Of a stretch of 64,000 bases of DNA, positions 25,516 to 35,258 are shown one piece after another. Position 1 is the stretch's first letter. Every line of letters starts with the position of its first letter. The translations under genes were made by a program, and so were the position numbers. Source of the stretch: Erythrobacter crassostreae (GTDB lineage Bacteria; Pseudomonadota; Alphaproteobacteria; Sphingomonadales; Sphingomonadaceae); NCBI RefSeq assembly GCF_019204045.1, contig NZ_JAGSPC010000003.1, positions 1 to 64,000 of the forward strand, given 5' to 3'. The notes below the pieces were generated by a model. The model saw nothing but the letters and a program-made list of their open reading frames with translations. It was not told the DNA's origin and did no database searches.

Positions 25516-28020
25516 ATGACCGAAACAGCCCCAGCCTCCAGCCTCGAATATTTTCGTTACCGCCTGAACCGCGATTTGGGCGGCGTTGCGGGCTGGTTTG
25601 CGCAAAAGTGGCGAGCGAGCTGGCTCTTCAAAATCGCGGCAGTTTTGATCGGTTTGGGAATAGTCTTCTGGATCGCGGTTTTCGTATGGCTGGCGAGCGA
25701 TCTTCCCGAAGCGGAAAGCCTGCTCGAATACGAAACTCCGCTGCCCACGGTGGTGCGCGGTGCGGATGGCGAAATCGTCCATTCCTATGCTCGTGAGCGC
25801 CGGGTACAGCTGCAATATCCCGATTTTCCCGAGCGGTTGGTCGGCGCGTATCTGTCCGCAGAAGACAAAACATTCTTTAGCCACGGCGGCGTTGATGTGA
25901 CCGGCACCGCAAATGCGGTGTTCGATTATGCGACGAAATTCGGCTCAGGCGATCGCGCGGTTGGCGGCTCTACGATCACCCAGCAGTTGGCCAAGATACT
26001 TTTGCTAGGTGACGAATATTCGGTCACTCGTAAGCTGAAGGAAATGATCCTAGCGAGCCGTATCGAAGGGGTGTTGAGCAAGCAGGAAATCCTTGAGCTT
26101 TACCTTAATGAAATTCCTCTTGGCCGCCGCAGTTTTGGCGTGCAGGCAGCGGCGCGCGCCTATTTCGACAAAGATGTCGGCGATCTGGAATTGCACGAAA
26201 TGGCGTTCCTTGCGATCCTACCCAAAGCGCCAGAGCGGTATGGCCGCAGAGGGCAGGAAGAAGCGGCTTTAGTCCGCCGCGACTTTGTTCTCAGTCAGAT
26301 GGAAGAGAACGGCTACATCAGCGCGTCCGAACGCCAGCAGGCTGCAAGCCAACCACTGGGGCTTGCAACACAGCGTACCCAGCGCTCTGTAGATGCTGGC
26401 TATTTCCTCGAAGAAGTTCGCCGGCAATTGATTGATCAGTTCGGCGAAAATGCTGAAACAGGCGATAACAGCGTCTATGCAGGTGGTCTTTGGGTTCGCA
26501 CGTCACTTGATCCCGAAATTCAGGAGGCGGCGCGCGATGCGCTGCGAACTGGGTTAGTCCGCTATCACGGCCGTAGGGGCTGGGGCGGTCCTGTCGCAAA
26601 TATTGATTTGAGCGAAGGCAATTGGGCGGGGCAGCTCGCCAGCTCTTACATATCGATCGGCTACAAGGATTGGCGTGTCGGCGTCGTTACTCAACGCAGC
26701 GGCAGCAGTGCGACAATTGGCTTCGCCGATGGAGAGGAAGCGCCTCTTTCAAGTCTGCCAAATGCCTTGAAGGCTGGCGATGTGATTGTTGTGCGCCCGC
26801 AAGGTTCCGGTTTCCGCGTCGCGTCGCTTCCAACAGCCCAAGGCGGTCTGGTTGTTCAAAGCCCGCAGACTGGACGCGTGGTCGCCATGCAGGGCGGGTT
26901 CGATCACCGCCTTTCGGACTTTAATCGGGCGACGCAGGCAATGCGGCAACCCGGGTCGACAATTAAGCCGTTTGTCTATGCTACAGGCCTCGACAACGGG
27001 ATGACCCCTTCGACCGAAATCGATAATACCCGGTTCTGCTATTATCAGGGCAACCGACTGGGCGAGAAATGCATCCGTGGCGGCCGAGCCGGACAATTCC
27101 CTATGCGATACGGCCTAGAGCAGTCACAGAACATTATGACGGTCCAAATCGGCATGCAGGCGGGTATGGAAAACGTCGTTGATACGATTGAAGCGGTTGG
27201 CATTGGCGAAGCTGATCCCTATGCCGCGACTGCGCTTGGTTCTGAAGAAACAACTGTCCTGCGGATGGTGAATGCGTATTCCGCGTTGGCAAATCATGGT
27301 CGCCTGAATCAGCCGACTGTTATCGACTATGTGCAAGATCGCCGCGGCAAAGTTATTTGGCGCGCCGACGATCGCAACTGTAATGGCTGCAACATGGCTG
27401 AGTGGGATGGCAATTCGATGCCGCGCTTTGGCATGAAAGGCGAGCAAGTGATGGACGCTCGCACCGCATTCCAGACCATGCATATGCTCGAAGGCGTTGT
27501 GGATCGCGGAACCGCCACGGTTCTGAATACTCTTGGCCTGCCGCTTTTCGGCAAAACCGGTACGACGACAGGTCCCAAAGATGTTTGGTTCGTTGGTGGA
27601 ACTCAACAATTGATCGCAGGCGCATATGTCGGTTTCGACCGACCCAAAAATATGGGTGGCTATGCACAAGGCGGCACAATCGCTGCGCCGATTATCAAAG
27701 ATCTTATCCAAAACTCACGCGAACGCTGGGTTGACCTCCCCGCGATTGCGCCCGCAGGTGTGCGGATGGTCCGGGTGGATCGGCGCACGGGCAAGCGAGT
27801 GTTTGATCGCTGGCCAACCGGTAACGCAAAGTCAGACGTAATTTGGGAGGCGTTCAAACCTGATTCCGAACCGGAACGTTCGACAAGGCAGGATGAGATT
27901 GCTGCCAAACGTGATGAAATTCTCGCGCTCATCCGTGCAAGCCGCAATGCGGGACCAAGTGTTGAAAGCAGCGACGGTCAACCTGAAGACTTTGTCGAGG
28001 ATCAAGGCGGCATTTACTGA
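25516..28020 (+). CDS. Penicillin-binding protein 1A
   Basis: Bifunctional class A PBP of 834 aa that polymerises glycan strands and cross-links peptides. A transmembrane helix lies near residues 38-60. The GT51 domain has the catalytic Glu116 in EDKTFFSHGG and the GGSTITQQLAK motif. The transpeptidase domain has the nucleophile Ser481 with Lys484 (PGSTIKPF), the SxN motif in EQSQNIMT, and KTG at Lys680 (GKTGTT). A short acidic tail ends the protein. It is typical of alphaproteobacterial PBP1A. Confidence 0.93.
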   Translation: MTETAPASSLEYFRYRLNRDLGGVAGWFAQKWRASWLFKIAAVLIGLGIVFWIAVFVWLASDLPEAESLLEYETPLPTVVRGADGEIVHSYARERRVQLQYPDFPERLVGAYLSAEDKTFFSHGGVDVTGTANAVFDYATKFGSGDRAVGGSTITQQLAKILLLGDEYSVTRKLKEMILASRIEGVLSKQEILELYLNEIPLGRRSFGVQAAARAYFDKDVGDLELHEMAFLAILPKAPERYGRRGQEEAALVRRDFVLSQMEENGYISASERQQAASQPLGLATQRTQRSVDAGYFLEEVRRQLIDQFGENAETGDNSVYAGGLWVRTSLDPEIQEAARDALRTGLVRYHGRRGWGGPVANIDLSEGNWAGQLASSYISIGYKDWRVGVVTQRSGSSATIGFADGEEAPLSSLPNALKAGDVIVVRPQGSGFRVASLPTAQGGLVVQSPQTGRVVAMQGGFDHRLSDFNRATQAMRQPGSTIKPFVYATGLDNGMTPSTEIDNTRFCYYQGNRLGEKCIRGGRAGQFPMRYGLEQSQNIMTVQIGMQAGMENVVDTIEAVGIGEADPYAATALGSEETTVLRMVNAYSALANHGRLNQPTVIDYVQDRRGKVIWRADDRNCNGCNMAEWDGNSMPRFGMKGEQVMDARTAFQTMHMLEGVVDRGTATVLNTLGLPLFGKTGTTTGPKDVWFVGGTQQLIAGAYVGFDRPKNMGGYAQGGTIAAPIIKDLIQNSRERWVDLPAIAPAGVRMVRVDRRTGKRVFDRWPTGNAKSDVIWEAFKPDSEPERSTRQDEIAAKRDEILALIRASRNAGPSVESSDGQPEDFVEDQGGIY

Positions 28021-28030
28021 CAAGTTTGCG

Positions 28031-28051
28031 GCGGGCAGCTTGATTGCCCGC
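28031..28051 (+). terminator. Hairpin after PBP1A, possible terminator
   Basis: GCGGGCA (28031-28037) and TGCCCGC (28045-28051) form a perfect 7-bp stem with a 7-nt loop, starting 11 nt after the PBP1A stop. It is followed only by GCTTT, so the T-tract is weak and it may act partly as an attenuator before prfB. Confidence 0.5.
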
Positions 28052-28113
28052 GCTTTACAATTGTGCCTTCCGCGTTAAGCGAGACTCCAAGACGAGTGTT
28101 TAAAGGATAGCTT

Positions 28114-29241
28114 ATGCGGGCCGAGGCCCAAGCCAATATCGACCGGATTGAAGCAGCGCTTGATCTGGTCCGTCAATCGCTCGATTGGGAGCGGGCCTTG
28201 CGCCGTCTCGACGAGCTCGATGCGCGTGTGCAGGATCCAACCTTGTGGGACAATCCGAAAGAAGCACAAGCGATCAGCCGTGAGCAAAAGACGCTCGAGA
28301 CTGCGGTGAATACCGTGCGCGAGATTTCTGCCGAAATGAGCGACGCCGTCGAATTCATCCAAATGGGTGAGGCAGAAGGCGAAGAGGGCATCGTAAATGA
28401 TGGTCTTAAAAGTCTCTCGCGCCTCGCTGATCGCGCTGACGCTGATAAAGTTCAGGCGCTGCTTTCGGGTGAAGCCGATGGCAATGACACTTATCTTGAA
28501 ATTCATGCAGGCGCGGGCGGCACGGAGAGCCAGGACTGGGCTGAGATGCTGTTTCGTATGTATGGCCGCTGGGCTGAACGGCGCGGGTTCAAGATCGAAA
28601 CGGTTGAATATCAGGCTGGCGACCAGGCTGGCATCAAGTCCGCCACGCTACTGATCAAGGGCGAGGGCGCCTACGGCTATTCCAAGACGGAAAGCGGAGT
28701 TCATCGCCTCGTCCGGATTAGCCCATATGACAGCGCAGCAAAGCGCCACACCAGCTTTTCAAGCGTGTGGGTCTATCCCGTAATCGACGATGATATCGAG
28801 ATCGAAATCGATCCATCTGACCTAAAAATCGATACTTACCGTGCATCGGGAGCTGGCGGTCAGCACGTCAACACCACAGACAGCGCCGTTCGTATCACAC
28901 ACCAGCCAACCGGCATCGTTGTTGCTAGCCAGAATGATCGCAGCCAACACAAGAACCGCGCAACCGCGATGAACATGTTGAAAGCGCGGTTGTTCGAACG
29001 CGAAATGGCTGAGCGTGAGGCCGCCGCTTCGAGCGACTATCAGGAAAAAAGCGACATCGGGTGGGGCCACCAAATCCGTTCTTACGTTTTGCAGCCGTAT
29101 CAGATGGTGAAAGATCTACGCACAGGAGTAACCTCCAGTTCGCCTGACAAGGTCCTCGATGGTGAAATTGATGAGTTCATATCGGCTGCACTCGCTCAGC
29201 AGGTCACCGGGGAGACTGTCGAGATCGAGGACGTAGAGTGA
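28114..29241 (+). CDS. prfB: Peptide chain release factor 2
   Basis: Class I release factor RF2, 375 aa, which reads UGA and UAA stop codons. The GGQ peptidyl-tRNA hydrolysis motif is Gly248-Gly249-Gln250 in SGAGGQHVN. The codon-recognition tripeptide appears as Ser-Pro-Tyr (RISPYDSAAKRHTSF) where E. coli RF2 has SPF. The reading frame is continuous from the ATG at 28114, so the programmed +1 frameshift of E. coli prfB is absent. Confidence 0.95.
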   Translation: MRAEAQANIDRIEAALDLVRQSLDWERALRRLDELDARVQDPTLWDNPKEAQAISREQKTLETAVNTVREISAEMSDAVEFIQMGEAEGEEGIVNDGLKSLSRLADRADADKVQALLSGEADGNDTYLEIHAGAGGTESQDWAEMLFRMYGRWAERRGFKIETVEYQAGDQAGIKSATLLIKGEGAYGYSKTESGVHRLVRISPYDSAAKRHTSFSSVWVYPVIDDDIEIEIDPSDLKIDTYRASGAGGQHVNTTDSAVRITHQPTGIVVASQNDRSQHKNRATAMNMLKARLFEREMAEREAAASSDYQEKSDIGWGHQIRSYVLQPYQMVKDLRTGVTSSSPDKVLDGEIDEFISAALAQQVTGETVEIEDVE

Positions 29242-30530
29242 TGAAATTGCGCACCTTCCTTCTTGCTGGGGTGTGCGCAGGCCTCGCGGCGCCTGCACAT
29301 GCAGATGTCTTGATCGGTCCGCGCGTTGCCTACTATTTTGACAATTCCAACCTGCGCACTTCGAACCAGCGCGGAGTTGAAGATGCCGCACAAATCCGCG
29401 ATGAAGAGCGCGAAGAGCAGCTTGAACAAATTCTGCAGCTTCCAACCATCCTGACATCAACCGAGCCATCCAGCGCGGTTCTCGCCGACCAGATTGGTTT
29501 TCCCATGGTTGGAGCGATGATCAATTTCGGCGATGATCGCGACCGGTTCACGCTCATCGGCATGTATGGTGAAGGGGCAGGTGCATCAAACCTTACCTCG
29601 ACAAGGCAGATCAGGCTCGTAGCCGGTTTTCAGGACGTTCGTGACCTCGAAGTCAGCAATCTTGTCGGCATCACCGATGTAGAGCGGATTGATCTCGAGG
29701 CCACATGGCAACGCCGCTTGAACGAAAATTTCGCGATCACCGCGGGCGTGCGGTATGAACAGCTCGATATTGTCGATACCGGAGAGCTGATCGCCGCCAA
29801 TTACGAGGCGGCTGAAAACGAGGCTTTGCGCCTTGCCAATCCGCGCGTAGAAGTGGGTCTCGTCAGCTCGGCATTGCGCGGAACGAGTGTTTCGGAACTG
29901 ACCGTTCTAGAAGAACGCGCCGCGCAAGAATGGCAAGAAGGTCTGGACCTATGGCTCGACACTCTATCGGGCGATGATATCGGTCTTTTCTATTTTGCTG
30001 GGCATAGATTTCAGATTGAGGGGCAAAATTTTCTGATGAGCTCTGATGGCAAATCGCTGACCCCGCTGGGCTCACTGGTGACCCAGATAACTGAGCGCGA
30101 GCGAGGAGCGATCATCGTGATCAATGCTTGTCGCAACAATCCCTATTTCGACGTTGAGCCAGATGACCAAATTGAGATTGTCGAGATTTCGGGAGCCACC
30201 CGCAGCATCAATTATGTGACGTTTTCCGACATCAGCGCTTCATCCGGCGGATTGGAGCAGCTCGGAAATTTGCGAGGACTTTCCGCTGTGGCATTCTTTT
30301 CCACTGAGCCGGGCAATGTCGCTGAAGATGGTCCAGCACCGGGTAAGGGAAGCCCATTTGCGATTGAGTTTGCGAAGCAAATCGCCCGCCGCCAATCGCT
30401 GGATGAGGTGTTTTGCAAGACAGCGATTGCCGTGACAGAACGAACCGAAAACAGGCAATCTCCGTGGCGTCAGGGTGATTTGGCGTTCAATGTCTTTGTC
30501 TCGGGTATGCGGGCGTTGCCGATCCCATGA
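29241..30530 (+). CDS. Outer-membrane-like / caspase-like (peptidase C14) fusion protein
   Basis: Secreted protein of 429 aa made of two unlike halves. Residues 1-22 are a signal peptide (APAHA end). Residues 23-190 look like an outer-membrane beta-rich protein: DVLIGPRVAYYFDN at the start, then RFTLIGMYGEG and the amphipathic RLNENFAITAGVRYEQ. From about residue 200 it matches a caspase-like p20 domain, with His255 in GLFYFAGHRF and Cys297 in VINACRNNPY and a following GKGSPFAIEFAKQIARR block. The first strand of a normal caspase fold seems to be missing or replaced. The start overlaps the prfB stop (TGATG). It could be a real fusion or an old deletion joining two genes. The function is unknown. 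Confidence 0.7.
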   Translation: MKLRTFLLAGVCAGLAAPAHADVLIGPRVAYYFDNSNLRTSNQRGVEDAAQIRDEEREEQLEQILQLPTILTSTEPSSAVLADQIGFPMVGAMINFGDDRDRFTLIGMYGEGAGASNLTSTRQIRLVAGFQDVRDLEVSNLVGITDVERIDLEATWQRRLNENFAITAGVRYEQLDIVDTGELIAANYEAAENEALRLANPRVEVGLVSSALRGTSVSELTVLEERAAQEWQEGLDLWLDTLSGDDIGLFYFAGHRFQIEGQNFLMSSDGKSLTPLGSLVTQITERERGAIIVINACRNNPYFDVEPDDQIEIVEISGATRSINYVTFSDISASSGGLEQLGNLRGLSAVAFFSTEPGNVAEDGPAPGKGSPFAIEFAKQIARRQSLDEVFCKTAIAVTERTENRQSPWRQGDLAFNVFVSGMRALPIP

Positions 30531-31246
30531 TGCGCTTTGCTACCATATGTTTGATTTCATTTGCGCCGGTCCTTGTCGCCTGCGAACCGATGGTCGACCA
30601 GTCCAACCGGCCCGCAACGGCGCTCGAATTCCCGCTGCCCGACCGACCCGTTGCCGAGATTATTTCGAACCAATTCTCCAACGAAGACGCCCGCGATGAG
30701 CGCAATGAAGCTCAGGTCGTGATGGACCTTGCCAACATCGAAGAAGGCACCACAGTCGCCGATATTGGTGCTGGTGAGGGGTACTATACCGTCAGATTGG
30801 CGCAGCGTGTCGGGGAAGATGGCCGTGTTCTTGCGCAAGACATCAGCCGCGAGGCTTTGCAGCGATTGGGGCGCCGCGTCGAAAGAGAGCGCCTCGAAAA
30901 CATCTCAATCAAGCTTGGGCAGCCCGACGATCCCCAATTGCCTGTCGACAGTTTTGATCGCATCTTTTTGGTCCACATGTACCATGAAGTGACAGAGCCA
31001 TATGCGTTTCTGTGGCGTCTCTGGCCCGCTATGGCCGAAGACGGCCAGATCATCGTTGTTGATGTGGACAGGCCGACTGATCGCCACGGCATCCCGCCCA
31101 AGCTTCTTTTCTGCGAGTTCGATGCGGTTGGATACAATCTGGTCGAATTTATCGAACGACCGGATATCCGCGGTTACTTTGCGCGATTCGAGCGCAGCGA
31201 AGCTCGCACCGATCCTTCGGATATCAAGGCGTGCAGCAACGGGTGA
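30527..31246 (+). CDS. Methyltransferase-like protein with lipoprotein signal
   Basis: Class I SAM-dependent methyltransferase fold, 239 aa. Motif I is VADIGAGEGYYTVRLAQ and motif III is DRIFLVHMYHEV. The N terminus is a signal peptide with a lipobox (FAPVLVAC, Cys near 19), which would place the protein outside the cytoplasm, where SAM is not expected. The start codon overlaps the stop of the caspase-like gene (ATGA), suggesting co-translation. An ATG at 30530 is also possible and keeps the lipobox. The export prediction rests on sequence only. Confidence 0.7.
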   Translation: MMRFATICLISFAPVLVACEPMVDQSNRPATALEFPLPDRPVAEIISNQFSNEDARDERNEAQVVMDLANIEEGTTVADIGAGEGYYTVRLAQRVGEDGRVLAQDISREALQRLGRRVERERLENISIKLGQPDDPQLPVDSFDRIFLVHMYHEVTEPYAFLWRLWPAMAEDGQIIVVDVDRPTDRHGIPPKLLFCEFDAVGYNLVEFIERPDIRGYFARFERSEARTDPSDIKACSNG

Positions 31247-31350
31247 TACCGACAGCCCGTGGTGTTCGCGATCATTGCACTGCCTGCTTCGCGACTCTAT
31301 GGCGCATATTCAAATAGTGAATTGCAAACAGGTGGAGCGTACCAACGCCG

Positions 31351-31860
31351 ATGACAGATTTTCCAACCAGCTTTGACCGTGATGATCTGCTGAAATGCGC
31401 GCGGGGTGAATTGTTTGGCCCTGGCAACGCGCAACTGCCCGAACCGCCTATGTTGATGATGGACCGGATTACCGACATCTCGGGCGAGGGCGGTCCCCAT
31501 GGTAAGGGGCATGTGGTGGCGGAATTCGACATCAAACCGGACCTTTGGTTTTTCGACTGCCACTTTCCTGGCAATCCGATCATGCCCGGCTGTCTTGGTC
31601 TAGATGGCCTGTGGCAGCTTACCGGCTTCAATCTCGGTTGGCGCGGGTGGCAGGGCCGCGGTTATGCTCTGGGTGTTGGCGAGGTAAAGCTCACTGGCAT
31701 GGTGCGCCCTGACCGGAAAAAGCTGACCTATTTTGTGGATTTCACCAAAGCGGTGCAAACCCGGCGTTTGACCATGGGCGTGGCCGATGGCCGTGTTGAG
31801 GCCGATGGCGAGGTCATTTATCAGGTTAAAGATATGAAAGTAGCGCTCTCAGAAGCCTAA
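31351..31860 (+). CDS. fabA: 3-hydroxydecanoyl-ACP dehydratase/isomerase
   Basis: Bifunctional hotdog enzyme of 169 aa that dehydrates 3-hydroxydecanoyl-ACP and isomerises the trans-2 product to cis-3, the entry to unsaturated fatty acids. The active-site pair is His71 ([12 protein letters not shown]) and Asp85 ([11 protein letters not shown]). It is full length. It heads fabA-fabB-fabI; the usual alphaproteobacterial order often has an irr/fur-type gene upstream, which is absent here. Confidence 0.95.
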   Translation: MTDFPTSFDRDDLLKCARGELFGPGNAQLPEPPMLMMDRITDISGEGGPHGKGHVVAEFDIKPDLWFFDCHFPGNPIMPGCLGLDGLWQLTGFNLGWRGWQGRGYALGVGEVKLTGMVRPDRKKLTYFVDFTKAVQTRRLTMGVADGRVEADGEVIYQVKDMKVALSEA

Positions 31861-31902
31861 AGAGGGCAGAAGCGTGAGTGGGTTAGGCGATAGGGGAAAA
31901 AC

Positions 31903-33132
31903 ATGCGTCGCGTCGTCATTACCGGGCTGGGGATCGTATCCTCGATTGGCAACAATTCATCCGAAGTGCTGGCTTCGCTGAAGGCGGGCAGATCCGGCAT
32001 CACATTCAACGAAGATATGGCCGAACACGGTTTCCGCTCGCAGATTGCGGGCGCGGTCGATCTTGATCTCAAAGAGCATGTGGACAAGCGCACATTGCGG
32101 TTCATGGGACCAGGGGCAGCCTATGCTCATATTGCAATGGGGCAAGCCATTGCCGATGCGGGGCTTGAAGAAAAGGATGTCATCAATCCGATGACCGGTG
32201 TGATTGCCGGGTCCGGTGGTCCATCCACTTCCGCTATGTTGGCTGCGCATCAAACAGTGCTGAGTACGGGCGCAACGAAGCGCATTGGGCCGTTTGCCGT
32301 GCCGAAGACTATGTCGTCGACCGTAAGCGCTAATCTTGCCACTGCCTATCAGATCAAGGGCATGAACTTCTCCATCACCTCGGCCTGTTCGACCTCGCTT
32401 CATTGCATTGGCATGGCGGCGCAGCAGATTGCGCTGGGCCAGCAGGACGTGATGTTCGGCGGCGGCGGCGAAGAGCTGGATTGGACACTGTCATGTCTGT
32501 TCGACGCGATGGGTGCGATGTCGAGCAAGTATAACGACACGCCGGAACGCGCGTCCCGTGCTTTTGACGCCGACCGTGATGGTTTCGTCATCGGCGGCGG
32601 CGGCGCGATGCTTGTGCTCGAAAGCCTTGAGCATGCGCAGGCCCGCGGCGCTAAAATCTACGCCGAAGTCACCGGATTCTGCGCAACATCGGACGGTGCA
32701 GACATGGTTGCACCATCGGGTGAGGGCGGCGAACGCGCCATGCGCGGCGCGATCAAAACGCTCAGCGCCGATCGCAAAGTTAGTTACATCAACGCTCACG
32801 GCACTTCGACGCCGGTCGGCGATGTCGGCGAGATCGAGGCAGTGCGCCGGGTCTTTGGCGACGGATCAACTCCGCCCGTTAGTTCCACGAAATCGATGAC
32901 CGGACACAGCCAAGGGGCCACCGGTGCACAAGAAGCAATCTATTGCCTGCTCGCATTGGAAAATGACTTTATCATTCCATCCATCAATGTCGAAACTCTT
33001 GATCCAGCGCTTAAGCCTGAAGAGATCGCCACCGAGCTCGTTGAGAATGCCGGACTTGATACGGTGATGACCAATTCATTTGGGTTCGGCGGCACCAATG
33101 GTTCGATGCTGATGTCGAAATTTCACGGGTGA
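31903..33132 (+). CDS. fabB: 3-oxoacyl-ACP synthase I
   Basis: Beta-ketoacyl-ACP synthase of 409 aa that elongates cis-3-decenoyl-ACP after FabA. The Cys-His-His triad is present: Cys162 in SACSTSLHC, His in [11 protein letters not shown] and His in [12 protein letters not shown]. The C-terminal glycine-rich [11 protein letters not shown] is intact. It lies 42 nt after fabA and 44 nt before fabI in one apparent operon. Confidence 0.95.
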   Translation: MRRVVITGLGIVSSIGNNSSEVLASLKAGRSGITFNEDMAEHGFRSQIAGAVDLDLKEHVDKRTLRFMGPGAAYAHIAMGQAIADAGLEEKDVINPMTGVIAGSGGPSTSAMLAAHQTVLSTGATKRIGPFAVPKTMSSTVSANLATAYQIKGMNFSITSACSTSLHCIGMAAQQIALGQQDVMFGGGGEELDWTLSCLFDAMGAMSSKYNDTPERASRAFDADRDGFVIGGGGAMLVLESLEHAQARGAKIYAEVTGFCATSDGADMVAPSGEGGERAMRGAIKTLSADRKVSYINAHGTSTPVGDVGEIEAVRRVFGDGSTPPVSSTKSMTGHSQGATGAQEAIYCLLALENDFIIPSINVETLDPALKPEEIATELVENAGLDTVMTNSFGFGGTNGSMLMSKFHG

Positions 33133-33176
33133 ACTGAGAAAACGGCTTTAGGGGCCGCGAGGTGAGGGGTTTGAAT

Positions 33177-33977
33177 ATGCCAGCAAACATGGGTGTACTC
33201 GCCGGAAAACGCGGCCTCGTAATGGGCGTGGCCAATGATCGGTCTATTGCTTGGGGCATCGCCAAAGCGTGCGCAGATGCGGGGGCTGAGCTCGCTTTCA
33301 CGTACCAAGGTGAGGCTTTTGGAAAGCGGTTGGAGCCGCTCGCGACAAGCGTTGGTTCAGATTTCATGCTCGATGTGGACGTGACCGATGATGCGTCGCT
33401 GGATGCCGCGTTTGCAGGACTTCAGGAACGGTGGGGAAGGCTGGATTTTGTAGTTCACGCGATTGCCTATGCCGATAAGTCAGAATTGTCGGGCCGTATC
33501 CTCGATACTTCGCGCCAGAACTTCCAAAACTCACTGGATATATCGGCTTACAGCTTGATCGAAGTGACGCGGCGCGCTCATCCGATGATGGTTGAGCACG
33601 GAGGCACGATACTTACGCTAAGCTATATGGGCTCAACCCGTGTTACGCCGAATTACAACGTGATGGGTGTGGCCAAAGCCGCTTTGGAGGCGTCAGTGCG
33701 CTATCTCGCCGACGATCTCGGTCCGGATGGCATCCGCGTCAACACGATCAGTCCCGGTCCAATGAAAACGTTGGCTATGTCCGCCATCGGAGGCGCGCGC
33801 AGCACCTATCGGCATACCGACACCAATTCACCTTTGCGAAGCAATGCGACGTTGGAAGCAGTCGGCGGAACGGCAGTGTATCTATGCAGCGATGCTGGAG
33901 CCTACACGACTGGAGAGATCATCCATGTCGATGGCGGTTTCCACGTTCTGGGCATGCCGCAGTTCGAAAATCTCTAA
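33177..33977 (+). CDS. fabI: Enoyl-ACP reductase (NADH)
   Basis: SDR-fold enoyl-ACP reductase of 266 aa that completes each elongation cycle and is the usual target of triclosan. The nucleotide-binding segment is GLVMGVANDRSIAWGIA. The FabI Tyr-x6-Lys motif is YNVMGVAK. I chose the ATG at 33177, which has GAGGGG about 7 nt upstream; an in-frame GTG lies at 33162. It ends the fabA-fabB-fabI operon and converges on amt. Confidence 0.93.
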   Translation: MPANMGVLAGKRGLVMGVANDRSIAWGIAKACADAGAELAFTYQGEAFGKRLEPLATSVGSDFMLDVDVTDDASLDAAFAGLQERWGRLDFVVHAIAYADKSELSGRILDTSRQNFQNSLDISAYSLIEVTRRAHPMMVEHGGTILTLSYMGSTRVTPNYNVMGVAKAALEASVRYLADDLGPDGIRVNTISPGPMKTLAMSAIGGARSTYRHTDTNSPLRSNATLEAVGGTAVYLCSDAGAYTTGEIIHVDGGFHVLGMPQFENL

Positions 33978-34004
33978 GGCTGCCGTCTTCGTCTCTCTGA
34001 ACGG

Positions 34005-35255
34005 TTAGTCGAGATCCCAACCACGCTCACCGTGGTTTGTCAGATCGAGCCCATCTTGCTCGGCCTCTTCTTCCACTCTTAGCGGGAAAACAATCGAAAC
34101 CATCAACGCGATGATAACAGTCCCTACCGCGCTCCAAAGAGCGACTGCGCCTATGCCGATCGCTTGCGCACCCAGTTGGCCTGTCATGGTCATATCCCCG
34201 AAATATCCGGTTCCGCCGAGATCCGGAGAGATAAAGATGGCGAGCAGCATTGTTCCGAGCAGCCCGCCAACACCGTGAACCGCAAAGACATCTAAGCTGT
34301 CGTCGATGTGCCAGCGGTTCTTCACCAGCTGGATCGCTCCATAGCAAACGAGTGCGCCCATTGCGCCAAAGATGATCGCGGCACCGGGTGACACGAAAAC
34401 AGCGGCGGGCGTAATTGTCGCGAGTCCGGCGATTGCCCCTGTCGCCCAACCGATGCTGGTCGGTTTGCCAAAGCTCAGCTTTTCACAAAGCAGCCAGGTC
34501 AAAGCAGCCGCGCTGGCTGCAACGTGAGTAGAAAGGATTGCGCTAGACGCGTTATCGTTCGCGCCGATGGCGGAACCGCCGTTGAAACCAAACCATCCGA
34601 CCCAAAGCAAGGCCGCGCCGATCATGGTCAGCACTGGAGCATGTGGCAGCATTGGTTTCTGCGGAAAGCCTTCACGCCGGCCGAGCAGCAGAGCGACGAC
34701 GAGAGCTGAAACACCTGCAGTGGTATGAACCACGAGGCCGCCTGCAAAATCCAAGGTTCCAAATTGGCTAGCCAGCCATCCACCGCCCCATAACCAGTGT
34801 GCAACGGGAGCGTATACGATCAACAGCCAAAGTGCGCAGAAACCCAGCACCCAAGAAAAACGTGCTCTTTCAACCCATGCGCCAACCATCAGGGCCGGCG
34901 TGATCGCCGCAAATGTCATCTGGAACAGGGCAAAAGTGCTTTCCGGTATAGCGGTTCCGGCTCGCAACGTGCCGAGGTCCATCAGCATCACGGCATTGCC
35001 GCCGCCGATCCATCCATTCGTCACTTGGCCGAAGGCAAGTGTATAGCCGACAAAGACCCACAAAATCGATGCAAGCGCTGCGATTGCGCCGCATTGGAGA
35101 AGGGCCGAAAGAACGTTCTTCGCGCGAACAAGCCCTCCGTAAAACAGGGCAAGACCCGGCAGTGTCATCAAGAGAACGAGCGCTGAACTCGCCAGAACCC
35201 AAGCGGTGTCGCCAGTATCCGGCGTTACCAATGCGGCAGGGTCTGCAATCATCAA
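34005..35255 (-). CDS. amt: Ammonium transporter
   Basis: Amt/Rh-family membrane channel of 416 aa with about eleven hydrophobic helices. Family landmarks are WVLASSALVLLMTLPGLALFYGGLVRAKNVLS at the N terminus, GGLVVHTTAGVSAL and the pore-histidine region DVFAVHGVGGLLG. No glnK (PII) gene is adjacent, although the pair is common in proteobacteria. It lies 3 nt downstream of the 2-hydroxyacid dehydrogenase gene on the same strand. Confidence 0.93.
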   Translation of the reverse strand: MMIADPAALVTPDTGDTAWVLASSALVLLMTLPGLALFYGGLVRAKNVLSALLQCGAIAALASILWVFVGYTLAFGQVTNGWIGGGNAVMLMDLGTLRAGTAIPESTFALFQMTFAAITPALMVGAWVERARFSWVLGFCALWLLIVYAPVAHWLWGGGWLASQFGTLDFAGGLVVHTTAGVSALVVALLLGRREGFPQKPMLPHAPVLTMIGAALLWVGWFGFNGGSAIGANDNASSAILSTHVAASAAALTWLLCEKLSFGKPTSIGWATGAIAGLATITPAAVFVSPGAAIIFGAMGALVCYGAIQLVKNRWHIDDSLDVFAVHGVGGLLGTMLLAIFISPDLGGTGYFGDMTMTGQLGAQAIGIGAVALWSAVGTVIIALMVSIVFPLRVEEEAEQDGLDLTNHGERGWDLD

Positions 35256-35258
35256 TAT

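Noticed and set aside
28114..28200. Programmed frameshift in prfB
   Set aside because: The frame is continuous from the start codon to the end, so no frameshift is needed.
31308..31322. Inverted repeat ATTCA-5-TGAAT upstream of fabA
   Set aside because: Only 5-bp arms in AT-rich sequence; expected often by chance and not clearly placed against a promoter.
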